64,000 bases of DNA from Ophiosphaerella korrae (taxonomy: Eukaryota > Ascomycota > Dothideomycetes > Pleosporales > Phaeosphaeriaceae). The position numbers were made by a program, and so were the translations under genes. Position 1 is the first letter of the stretch. Each line of letters opens with the position of its first letter. The notes beneath the pieces are model-generated. The model saw only the letters and a list, made by a program, of their open reading frames with translations, made no database searches and was not told the origin of the DNA. The DNA lies in NCBI GenBank assembly GCA_028456385.1, contig JALNQF010000014.1:124001-188000 (forward strand), given 5' to 3'. This document shows, piece by piece, positions 45,884 to 57,346 of this stretch.

Positions 45884-47606
45884 ATGACGCCTACCGAGTA
45901 CGCCATACTCATCACAGATGGCTTTGGAAGGAAGATTTTCTTCACACTCAGCATAGCACTAGTATTCCAGGTACAATCATGCAACATTCAACTATCCATC
46001 AAGCGACGCAAACCACGTTAATACCTTTCAGCTCGCGCAATGGTTCTATCTCCTTTACGGGTGCTCTTTGCGCCATTTTCCCGGACCTTCTACAGCCAAG
46101 ATATCTTCATTATGGCTCATGAATCAATGTCGTCACACTCGTAGGTCTGTTGCAGTGATGGAGCAACACAAAAAACATGGCGACTTTGTTCGAATTGGAC
46201 CCAACCACGTATCAATAAATCGCTCTGACAGTGCATCTGATATTTATGGACATAGATCGGGTTGTCTAAAGAGCGATTTTTATGATGCATTTCTCCAGGT
46301 GACGCCAGTGGTGTTTAATGTTAGGGATCCCGAATCTCATCAGCGAAAACGAAAATATATGAACCCTGCTTTTTCGGCGCGAGCTCTTTCTGATTTCGAG
46401 CCACATATGGACGCTGAGATACGCGCCTGGAAGGAGAGATTGTTGGGAATGGTGAAAAATGGTGAAGCTCGCATTGACTTTGCAGTATGGAGTTAGTTTA
46501 TTTGGCATCAGAAAATGTCTGTACCAATGCTAATCAAAATCCCACAGCAAACTATCTCGCTTTCGATGTTATCGGGCTATTTGCGTTTGGGAAGTCATTC
46601 GGGTTTATAGAGAAAGGAGAAGATCCGTACAATCTTATCTCCACTATTGACACACGAGGAGAAGTTCTAAACGCCCTAGGATCATTACCCTCCTATCTGC
46701 GGCCCTGGATGAAATATAACTATCTGGATTCCTTCTGGAGTGCCGGTCTGCGAGCCACGGCCAATCTTGAGACAATTGGTCGAAGCGCGTACCGACAGCG
46801 GAAAGATAACAAAGACTCACAAAAAGATCTGCTTTGGTTTCTCTTCAAGGCAAAAGACAATGAAGGATCGATCACCGAACAGGAAATCATCGCAGAGTCT
46901 GTGAGCTTTATCGTGGGTGGCAGTGATACAACGAGTAGCACAATCACCAACGTTATCGATTTTGTTTCAAGAGACATCCAGCTACAAACCAGGCTGCAAA
47001 ATGAGCTGGACGAAGCCTTCCCAGGTGTTCAAGACAAAGGCTGGGTGCCTCCTGATAAGATTGTGCAAGGTCTTTCGCTGCTGAATTCCAGTCTACGCGA
47101 GGTCATGAGGCTACGACCAACCAGTGCGACAGGTTTGGAACGCATTATCCCTAGTGGTGGTAAAACCATTGCCGGGCAGTATTTTCCCGCAGGCGTAAGT
47201 CTATGGTGTTCGATAAACCAATGAAGCTAACGAAGATATGCTAGACTATTGTTAGTATGCCAACTTGCGGCCTGTTGAATGATGAGAGGATTTTCAAAAA
47301 CCCGGATAAATTCGATCCAGATAGATGGTTAGCTGAAGAAGGCAAAGATTTACTGCAATACTTTCTCCCATTCTCAACGGGGCCACGTGCATGCATAGGA
47401 AGAAAGTAAGTTATTGGAAAACCACAATATGAACAGCGTTGTCTAATTGAATGTCTAGTTTCGCATGGATGGAAGTATTGAAAGCGCTAGCAGTTTTGCT
47501 CAAGAGCTTTGATATTCGGAGAGCTATAAGCCATCCAACTCTGATTCGCGAGGGCTTTTTCAATAAGGCATCTGAATGCGAATGTATTATTACTCCAAGG
47601 CTATAG
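45884..47606 (+). CDS. cytochrome P450, CYP53-like (benzoate 4-hydroxylase-like)
   Basis: Five exons, about 500 aa. Exon 1 encodes an N-terminal membrane anchor (KIFFTLSIALVFQ, continued LAQWFYLLYG) followed by the proline-rich RHFPGP hinge. Other signatures: HGDFVRIGPNHVSIN, FNVRDPESHQRKRKYMNPAF, TNYLAFDVIGLFAFGKSFG, I-helix FIVGGSDTTSS, ExxR in LREVMRLRP, FDPDRW and the haem loop FSTGPRACIGRN with the Cys ligand. Introns keep phase; the one before TIVSMPTC uses GTAAGT/GCTAG. The YGH..CLKSDFYDAF and NYLAFD stretches resemble benzoate-4-monooxygenases (CYP53), but related pisatin-demethylase-like families are possible. Located in the ER membrane and needs a P450 reductase. Convergent with the AIF-like gene, 80 bp between stops. 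Confidence 0.9.
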
Positions 47607-47686
47607 GCCTTTAGGTTTCTTCGGAAATTACCCTGAGAACTGGAAAATATTCTTGTGTCAAAATACTAGTACCAACCGTCATACTA

Positions 47687-49049
47687 CTATCGCTTTGCCA
47701 TTTTAATATTTGATCCGAGCATTCTCCAACCCTTAGAGATATCAAGTTCGTCATTTCCACCTTCCATTAGTACTAGGATATCCTGCTCATCGTCGTTCAT
47801 ACTGTAAAGGGCAGTCTGGTCCTGTGTTTTTGTTTGTTTAGTATTGAAACTGGAATTTAGTGCAGCAAATAAAAAAAAGGTGTTGTAATACTAACCTTGC
47901 CTAAAGTCAACTTGATTGCCCCTTCTATCCCTAGGATTGGCTTGTATACATTGGAAGGCAATTTTCCACGAATTAATGCGAGAATATTGCGAGCTACAAT
48001 ATCAGCCTGGAAGAAAGTCGCACGAGCCATCTTGGGACCGTTGGTTTCCGCGACGTCTCCAAACGCAAATACGTGAGGGCAATCTTCCCGATGTTGCAGT
48101 TGTAACGTTGGCCTAACTAGGATCCGACCAGTCTCTTTCGAGATAGATTCAGGTACTAGTTGTAATAAAATGCCTGAATTGGGTCGCTGTCCTATGCAAG
48201 GAATCACTAGGTCGAATTGCTCTTTGCGACCATCCGAGAATGCCAGTGAGTTAGAATCTAAGAAAGGTCTCTCACCGAGAATGAGCTGAATACCCATCTG
48301 TTTGAAGGTCTTAATGGCATGTTCGTGGAGCCATTTACCAAAGCTTCGTAGCAACTGATTTCTCGAGTGGATCAGAGTGAAATTCTTCTCTGGATAGAAA
48401 CTCTTGATTTCTAATGCGATTTCAACACCAACAGCACCTCCTCTCACAATAACAATGTCTGATGACGTAGATATCTTCTCCTGGACGGTTCGAAGCTCTG
48501 CGCACCCACCCTCTCGATCATGCGAGGCCACTTTGTTTGGTAGAGGTGAAGATGTGCCTGTTGCAACTGCAAGAAACTCAAACTCAATCATGTTAGCCGA
48601 CTTGAGATACACAGTATCTTTTGTGATTCCTATCGCCTCATCCTGCGCATGAACAAAGATGCCTTTCGCTGCTCCCTTCGCAACACCATCGTAGGGTATA
48701 AAGGCGAGATGCTCCCGCCCAGTGCTTACGGAGAAACGAGGAAAGTTGAAGAGCCAGTTGAAGTGTGAGTTCTTCTCAATCAAAGTGACTTTATAGCCTA
48801 TAGTTTGCTTAGATTGTCCTTATGGTTGAAATATGATGAACTGCCTGTTGGGAGCGTCTCTCGGAGTCTTTTAGCTAGCTCAATGCCGGCAAATGATACT
48901 CCAAGGACTAATACATTTTTCGCAGAAGATTTATATTGGTAATTCCACCTGTGGGGCAGAGAAGCAATCTTTTGACTAAAAGACTCGAGCAGCAGTGGTA
49001 GATACAGACGAACAATTTGGCAGAATAGACGAAAAGTGTCTGAAGTCAT
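47687..49049 (-). CDS. AIF-like FAD/NAD(P)H oxidoreductase
   Basis: Three exons, about 416 aa. The N-terminus is hydrophobic (IVRLYLPLLLESF) and precedes the FAD-binding fold NVLVLGVSFAGIELAKRLRE. The next exon continues YKVTLIEKNSHFNWLFNFPR, then AVATGTSSPLP, the NAD(P)H-binding fold IVIVRGGAVGVEIALEIKSF and CPHVFAFGDVAETNGPKMA (second FAD contact). The last exon gives QTALYSMNDDEQDILVLMEG and ends NIKMAKR. This matches fungal relatives of apoptosis-inducing factor/AMID/FSP1-type quinone or NADH oxidoreductases. The first intron appears to be GC-AG (donor AG|GCAGTT, acceptor CTATAG, 47 bp), the only way to restore LPTG-YKV. In this cluster it may recycle or oxidise a quinone-type product; that is inference. 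Confidence 0.85.
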
Positions 49050-49465
49050 TGTATTTCTTCTGGTATTTCTAGAAATCTCTCACGATTTGGGCAATAAATA
49101 TGCCCATGTTTTTCTCCCACGGAACTTCGAAGTCGCGATCTCCGACCATAGGCAACACTAGGAGCCCGCGGCCTCCGGCGCAAGTGATGCCAAGTTTCAA
49201 GCTTATCTTATCAATCAATCAAACGCCCTATGCGTGCGTATAAGTAAAAGATAGTGAGGATACTTACTAGTAGAATAAAGATGTTTCATAGAAATCGATA
49301 TACAAGAATTTATTAGGAGATGGTTTTGTATCTGAACAATTTATGGAAGCGTAGAACTTCAAATTACATGCATAGACTTGAGGACCTTCTAACAGACATC
49401 AGACGGTCTAAGTGTGAGGAGTGCAAACTTGTAAGCCTCATATCCTCCATTTATCACGCATAAAT

Positions 49466-52400
49466 TCAGCGCCGCCTGAAAATAGTTCTCAGCCTCCTCA
49501 TCCTGCCCTTAGCTTTAACCTTGACATCACTAACGGCTGATTCTGTACCTAAGGGCGTTCCAGTTAAGCTAGGCGGAAATGAAGTGATCTTCGTAATCAT
49601 GCTTCTCGCATCTGTCATTTTCGATGATCTAGAATTTACTGCAGATGAGCTAATCGTTCGATGGCTAGTAGTATCGGTCAAAATCTGAGTGTCTGTTTCC
49701 TCACGAACCTTTTCGCCCGTCTTTCCCCTAATTTTTCGTCCAAATATACCCGACGGCGTACCCAAGTTTGCAAACACCACAGCTCCAGTGTCTTGGAGTC
49801 TACAGAAATCAATAGGTATTGATCCCTTCGGTCTTGATGAAGGTTTCCAGCCTTGCTTTGTAGTTGATAGGAATTGTCTTGGGTCGAGGTGCTCATGCTC
49901 CATTGTTGAATTCCCTGACAGACATCGGCAAATTTCAAATGGTTGGCAGTTTGATGTCCAGAGGAGTTCATCGGTTAGCTCTCCAATATTTGATGTAGGA
50001 TGTAGTCGTTGGAGCCGTTTTTCGTGCAACATTTTTATCGTGGATATAGTTACGCACATGTAATCCTTGCTTGTCGGTATAGTTTGCCAACTTGAGCATA
50101 CTGATCTTGAGTCTATCGGACGAACGAGATCTCCGAATCCTCCGCCAAAGATAGTGGTTGCCCCAAGTGATGGCAATAAGTCCATCCATCCATCTCCCCG
50201 GGTGTCGAAATAGGCGATACGTGTGCTGATAGGCTCGAGTGATTCGATTACATCGAGGATGTCATAACCAGTAACAAACTTTCTTCGGTCAAGGCTCTGT
50301 AAAGTCTTTACCTCACCCTTTGTTGACGCACGTACTTGCGTCTCGATAAGTATCTCTAATGAATGCAGTATTTTCAGCACTCTGTCTCTCAGAGTTGAGT
50401 ATTTCTCAAGTGGCTTTCCGTCGCGTTCTGACCTCTCCACTATGTATACCTTCAAATTGAGGTTTTTTGAATCACTGAGAGTTTTGAGAGCCTCGAGGCG
50501 CCGATTACAGCCATTCCACGTATCATTCAATGCATTCTCATCGAAAATCCACTCATAAGGAGACTCTTGATCTTGTTTATCTCTGTGAAGAGAATTCCGA
50601 ACAAGATGGAGCAATGCAGAAGCACCATCAACAAGCCAGGAACGACGTTCTGTAGTGTCGAAGAAAACTATAGCCTGAACTCCAATCCATTTTAGTAAAG
50701 TGGGATAGTCAACGTCCCTCATCAATTGGGTCGGCTGTTCTTTTTGATTTATGCGCACTGAAAGACCACCAATAGCGTACAGGCCCCCTTCAACATAGAG
50801 GCGATCGATCACAATAGATGATGGTGTTCTTTGTAGCAGTGAGGCAGATATGTTCCGTACTGCCATTCGATGTCCTATAGTGTCTGGTCAGATTTTGTTT
50901 TACAATTCAGGACCATAAGGACAGCTGCTTACCGCAAAGATCCTCAATATTTGCACACCAGCCAACTATATGTCTCATCCTTTCCAAACTCCTAAGTGAC
51001 TGTACTTTGAGCGATGTAAGATTTAGAGTATCCAGTCGATTATCGAAGTAGGATATTCTCTCCTTCGGGTCCTTGCTTGTAATGAGATGCCACAATACTA
51101 CACTATCAGTTGCCATGACGGCAACTAGTAGCATATTGAATCCTTTCATGAAAATCCTGTCCTCGCATTGGACTACTTGATAGGATCTTACCAAGTAAGC
51201 CATAGTAGCTAAGGTCATTTCAATTCCTGTTCTTGGATGTATTCTTCGAAGAATAGGATATCCGCTGACCAAAACCGCATTGCCGAATAAAGACAGCCAG
51301 CAGCGGCCCTCCTCCTGGTCCTTCTCTCTGAACTCTTCCTGTTCGAATGAAATATTGCACACTGCAGAAACCACAGTTGTAGATGAATTATCCTTCGATG
51401 TCCCCATACAAAAACTGTCTATTCGCGGACAGCGAGACACGATCCTTTTGTGCATTCGAGCAGGCTGCAATGTGGCTACTAACCATGCTAGTTGTTCTGC
51501 AATCTCACATACGTAATGGGAACCGGCTTCGATAGACACAATACACGATTCGGGGGAATTGAAGTAGGCAGTGAGTTTTGGTCCCTTGTTGTCTGGGCTA
51601 TAAGCTAGAGGTGAATTTATCAGTGTTTTTCTTTTTTTTGAAGAAGAAGAAGAAAAATTCAAAGTAACGCACATGTGGAATTTTGGTCAGCCGGGAGTAG
51701 CAACATTTTTCCGAAAAGTTGGATGATAGCTTCTCCGCTGATAGGCCATGTTTGCCGAATATATTCTGGTATTGTCGTAGCTTGGGCTTCAGACCATGAT
51801 CCAGTTAAGCAAATGTAGGAGCTCAAGCTGTCAGGAGCAGAGAGTTTGTCGCCTTGGCCAAGGGTATGCTGCCGAGGATTCCACTGTATATTGAAATCCA
51901 CGTGCACAATAGAAGGCGGCCTCCGATGACTCATTTTTCGGAAAGACTGATGCTCCCGTAACTCATTGCGGATTCTACAGCCTATATTAGTCATAATATC
52001 ATCCCCCGCCCATGAGAGTCGTTGGTGTTGGCAAATTTTGGACAAGAGCCACCTGTAGCTTTGTGAAGTTGTTATGAATAGCCTGTAATCTAGAAGACGT
52101 GGAAGCGACTCGTTCTCTAAATCTTTGAAGGTGTCGCCTACATATCTTTGTATGTCCCACGTGCGTTTTAGAATGGCTTCTGATGTAGTGCCGGGCCTCG
52201 CCTGCTCGAGCCACTCTGAGACAATACCAGGCGGTTTCGTAAAGGGCATTCGCTGGAGCGTAATATCGTTAGTGTCGTCATTGCCACTGAACGAGCGATC
52301 GTCAATTATAGTGCTTTGCTCGCGAATATCTTTGCTTATCAGTTCCGTGATGATATCACTAGAGTTTATCAAGGTCAGCCAACGATATGTTGCCAGAGCC

Positions 52401-55259
52401 GATACAACGGTGTTTACCCTTTGGTGCACAACCGTTACCGTCACATGAATGGAATGTTACAGGCTTTGAAAACTAACTTACTTTCTTTTTCGACGAAGAG
52501 TGACCGATATCTCCCACTGAAATGGATTTTCAGATTCTTCATACAGTTTCCAAATAAAAACTCTTAATACCTCGTTTATGTAAGAAGGAGGCATATTCGA
52601 CAAACTCGTAAGCCCAGATACGATCTCCAAGTCTTGGAGAAGCTGCTGCGTGAAGACGCTGATATACTCGACTTCCGAAGTTTGTGGACGTGAGCTGATT
52701 GAATAAGTGGTCCCTGTTTCGGAAGAGTTGTCCAAGGAAAGTCCTGGGACGGATCCACAAAGATAATTGTCATCATCCTTCATCCCACCATGAGCGTTGG
52801 CATGACTATTATTAAGCTCTGCATTCGAAGTTTCTAAGTCGACTCGGGGTTTTGTAGGTCCAACTTCGAATTTAGGGTAGCTGATTTTGTTATGGGTTTC
52901 AGTCTCCGCCCTGATATTCCATGGTTGGCCTGTCCGCTTGCATATATCGGTGTTCACTCCAAATCTTATTCCGATATCCCTTTGCAGGACTAAATTCCCA
53001 TTGATGTACGTTGCAAGACCAACTCGTTTAATACCAAACAAAGCCATCCTTATATCAAGTTGGATAAAACGCAACTCTACTCCATCTCCCCTCGTATAGA
53101 ATTTTGACGCACTCTTTGATATATCGAACGTTACGGTTGCACACTCCCGTACTCCTTCTGACTTTTGTGTTGGTGTGGGCTGATCTTCACATTCACAGAT
53201 CACTACGGTGTAGTATTGTCGGGGTGAAACGCTTCTGGGTTGCTCGAATCTCCAGGATATTTCGACTGGATTATCGATAGACACACTGTCTCCCTAAATG
53301 TTATGAGTAATTTATCCTTTCCTACTGGCTATAAGCTACTCACCTTCTTGATAGACCAATGCATTCGATCCCAGACTAGATCCAAGTCACGGAATTTGTC
53401 GCACTCTCTCTTATCTTTAGTTGTATGTCTTTCAATGTCAAACGGCTCCTTAAAAGCAACGCCATAGTGCGCTCGCGACACATATGATGAAACAATGGGT
53501 ACAGTGCTCTGGTCAATAGTGAGCTTTTTGCGTGTTTTATCAATTATTGTTGCCCCTCGAGCAACTGCAGCCCATCTATTTATCCTGTTAGAGTGAATAT
53601 TTTCCTTAAAAAGAAGTACTCACGCCCTTGAGCCATCAAGTTGTATAATATCGGTCCTCTTTGGCAAAAATTCGTTACGCAACTTCTCATACAGAAGCTT
53701 ATTTTGCCCTAGGCCACCGACCATGAGGATTGCTATTGGACCTTTACCCTTCTTTTCTATTATTGCATCGTTCTGGTGGCGTGCAAGTTTCAGTATAGCT
53801 CCTATCACCGGATCGAAAATTTTCTCAATGTGCTCTCTACATATGGACATCAGCAGAAATTAATGCTTATGGCTGTAGCTCAATTACACACAATTTCATC
53901 CGCATTGCAGCACCTGTCACCGCTTTGCTGTCCGATACTCTTTTAGGGAGAGGATATATAGCCCGCGCTAATGAATGCGGAATAGGTATGACCGACTCTT
54001 CCCTTCTATGAGAGCATTGTTTTTTGATTACATGCTCCCACCTTTCCATTAGCTGGTTTTGGGTGTGCTTCGGTAATTGCTCCAGATTTTCTTTCCCAAT
54101 GATCGCATTCAGGTACTCACTATATCCTTCATCTAAAAGCATAGACCCGCAGACATCCACTGGCAAGATATCAGCTGCTGCTGTGTCGATCTATACTAGT
54201 GAAGCGATGACCTACTATCACCGCCTATTATCTCCTTGAGTATTGTCGAAGATTTCCGTCGGGTTACCTCGTATGATACAAATTCCTTTAGCCGAATTAG
54301 TTATACTATGATGGCCTAAGGCTATATTACATACCACTATACCTGCTCCGGCATTGCAGACCACTACGATGTCACCATCCTAATCTTGTTATTTCGCTGT
54401 TGGGTACTGCACGATCAGGAAACTTACGCATATATTTTGTTGAAAGTTACCTTCGTGAAAAGCATTGATAACAGCGGCTTCTGGCTCTGCTATGAACTCG
54501 ATTTCAGGCGTAATATTATTCCCTAGCGAGCTCCACTGGACAGCACACTCTGCAGCACGTCTTATCCTTTCTTGAGCCTTTATTGGCCAATTACTCGGGA
54601 GAGCGATGACGATTCCAATTGACATAGTATTCACAATGCTTCCACAGGCGCCCCTTATTTCACCTATTGAGTGGTGCCAGAGGCGTTTCAGGTAATCGGT
54701 AATGACTTCAATCACACCCTTTCCCAGTTGACCAAGCAAACTTTTAGCGATCTTGAACTGCTTAGTATTACGAATACGCGATGGGAGATACTCTTCTGCA
54801 GCTAGCAGTTTGAACCAACCCAGCTTTTTTGAATCCTGTTCAATTTCATAACCCCATTGAACTGTCCCATCTTCATTATAGGATATCTCAGTGGGGACTT
54901 TCACACTTCGGCCGTTTGGCCAGTTTTGTACCGTATGTATCACTGAATCCTTGCTCCCTAAGAGCGTCCATGACACTCCAGAAAAGCTGGTAATAGTTAA
55001 CGCACTATATTTGGTATGGAAAGCTCGGAAACGCAAGTTACCTTGTGCCAAAGTCAATGCCAATACTCAGACGAGCTTTCTCTCCCGTTCTATGTTGGTC
55101 GCCACTAGACATAGCATGTTGTCTACCCAACAACCTAGGAGCCGAATCCTCCTGAGGTTTCTTCGATTTTTCGGACGATTTAGTTATAAGATTTGTTTTC
55201 GGAGCTAAGTAATTTGAATCCGGTGTAGGAAGATATCGTGATAGCTTTTGAATTTCCAT
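49466..55259 (-). CDS. Hsp70-like ATPase fused to a large fungal domain of unknown function
   Basis: About a dozen exons, roughly 1750 aa, no stop or frameshift. The start is the Met at 55259. Phosphate-1 loop IGIDFGTSFSGVSW spans a phase-2 intron. PTEISYNEDGTVQWGYEI, IVIALPSNWPIKAQERIRRA and IEFIAEPEAAVINAF are typical of fungal Hsp70-like ATPases. The phosphate-2 loop reads NAGAGIVEFVSYEV instead of DAGGGTVDLISYEV. VDVCGSMLLDEGY, FDPVIG and LMVGGLGQNKLLYEKL (adenosine motif) follow, then a beta-rich tail (VRECATVTFDIS). Without interruption, exon 53284-52481 runs on into INEVLRVFIWKLYEESENPF, the N-terminus of the second family, then through a 123-bp intron (GTAAGT, CTGAC, CTCTAG; phase 2). 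It continues SQSYRWLLSKICQHQRL, IRQTWPISGEAIIQLFGKML, EIAEQLAWLVATLQP, SGYPILRRIHPRTGIEM, RMRHIVGWCAN, SWLVDGASALLHLVRNSLHR, DILDVIESLEPISTR and TTIFGGGFGDLVRPIDSR to the end at 49466. Two separate genes is the alternative, but the shared exon argues against it. Confidence 0.8.
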
Positions 55260-57346
55260 CGCAGAAGTGCAGCGCGATATTCAAAAATATTTAATAGTCG
55301 AAGTAGAGGCAGTCGAGAAAGATTCGATCTGGCCTTGGCTGTAGCCCAGGTTAAATGCACTTTTGGCTTGAAATCCCCAAACAGCAGATAAGCCCGGGAC
55401 ACAGATTATAAGCTGTTGAATGCATCCTCATCGGTTCAGTTCGAACGCCACGGCAGAAAAGCAGTTTCAGAAGAACATAAGAGCGCATAATAGGTAGCTC
55501 CCTAAAGTTCTTCATTTGGCCCGACTTAGGCGAAGTGGCGTTGCTGGCAACCCACCCCCAAGTTCAGCTGAAGTACTGCATGATACGGTATGCACAATCT
55601 TTTCCGGGCCTTCTCAATCGGCTTCGAACTCAGACGTTGTGCAAAGGATGCAAGTGATTCAAATGGTAGAGCACTTCGAGTTCACGACTCCTCCTTGACT
55701 AGCAGCTATACCGAGGCCTTTTAATCTCACCGAGAAGCCGAGATCACTTACTCAAGGTAGCATTCAAAGATGGCCATTTTTGGTTTCTGGCAGTGCATAG
55801 AATTTTGACATAGTAATTTTACGGCCACTGAAGTAACGATACATCAGCGTCCTATCTGATGCTGCACGGTAGCAACTGTATGAAAGCCTGCTTCATCTTC
55901 GTGCATCCAATCAGTTTTGAGCATATTTCTTTTTCTATCATTGGTCAATCAGAGCATTGTTGAGACCTAAATCAATACGAGTAGCGACGCGAATACGAAG
56001 AAGCATGCGGTTAGGTTTACAATTGTCAACTGTATACGAAGTATATGTTACAAGACTAGAGACACAAGTTTGTTCTTGATCTAACAACCACGACATTTAC
56101 GAACAGCATAGTAAATTATAGCTCATCTGAAGTAAATTGTATCTGAGCGAGCAGTCAAAATTACCAGATGGTCATGCTTCCTGGTTATCACACGTTATCT
56201 ACAAGGCTAAACCATTTCTTGGTTAGCCTGCCCAACCACCAACGCAGATGACATGCAAGCATGACTTTTTTCAGCTTATCGGTATTCATGCAGGCAGACT
56301 CAGCCTTCTTCACATCAAGTCACACCTCCGGCTAGTTGACCCTAGTGGTAAGATACTTGCATGCTTGGTGCTAGATGATGTCCTGGTATGCAAACCTGAA
56401 AGTCGTAACTCATTCGTCGAAATTAATTATGTAGACAAAGGTTTCATATATGCTAATCGCAGCAAACGAGGTTCTTGGCCCTAAAGTCGTTCCCTAACGC
56501 CTAGCTAACTTGTAAAAAAGTATATATGTAGCCCTCTTAGCGCTATCCGCAGCAGGCTTGTGCCTAACCGCCTAAATTTACTTTTTACGCAATGAGTAAG
56601 ACTAATACAACTGGCGCATTTGCCATTTGGCATGTGCCGCTCAAATACGACGAAAAGAAAGGCAAAGGGGGTGATTGGTCTACCGGTAGGCGAAACGGCC
56701 TCAGCCTCGCGCTCACAAGCCCCACAATATTGTGGCTTTTTCTTCTTGCAGGGAGGTAGCTTGCGCCGCCAGACTTCTTGCATTTGTTTTGAGCATAGGC
56801 GGCTAGTTCAACCAAGTACGTTTTATTCGCATATCCTATTGAAAATCCGTCCTCTGGCCAGAAGTCCGTTTTCGACCTGACAACATCTGGCTAGGACCTG
56901 TAGGCAATTTCGCCCGGGAGTCCATAGTTGTTGTGTCGAGTCTATTGTCAATATGTCTGACAGGAACTGGAGGAACACTGCCTTGCGAATTTACCTGCTC
57001 GATTTCTATTTGCATAGCCTGCTCTATTTGTTTCACCTCTGTCAGTGATAGGAGACATGAAGTACTTCTCATCCAAAGGAGAATATTTTGAGCTTAGGCG
57101 TGTGTGAGTTCGCTCCAAAGCTCAAGAGGAGCCTCAGAATGACATGAATGGTTCAATAATAGGCCTCGTCAGATTGGCATGGTATCCCGTGGCACATAGC
57201 CTCTAGGAGGCGTTCCCAAACCGTTTGATTACGATATATGACTGAGCTGGGGTCCAAGCTATGCTCGAGTAGGATTTGAAGTTCCGTAATTCGCAGAGGA
57301 AATCTGAATCGCAGTTCTGGCCTAATTCTCTCAGGACATTATTCAC
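55260..57346. other. intergenic, promoter side of the Hsp70 fusion gene
   Basis: No confident gene. A minus-strand frame at 56505-56815 contains KKPQYCGACEREAEAV but no full domain. A degenerate tRNA-like box (AATGGTAGAGCACTTCG, about 55664) has no matching T-arm. AT-rich stretches occur at 56030-56060 and 56500-56600. Confidence 0.4.

Noticed and set aside
52478..53284. End of a separate Hsp70-like gene followed by an independent downstream gene
   Set aside because: The same exon already encodes the N-terminus of the downstream family, and the next intron is canonical and in phase; kept only as the alternative model.
55639..55690. tRNA-like D-arm sequence AATGGTAGAGCACTTCG
   Set aside because: No B box at the right distance and no acceptor stem; at best a degenerate SINE-like fragment.
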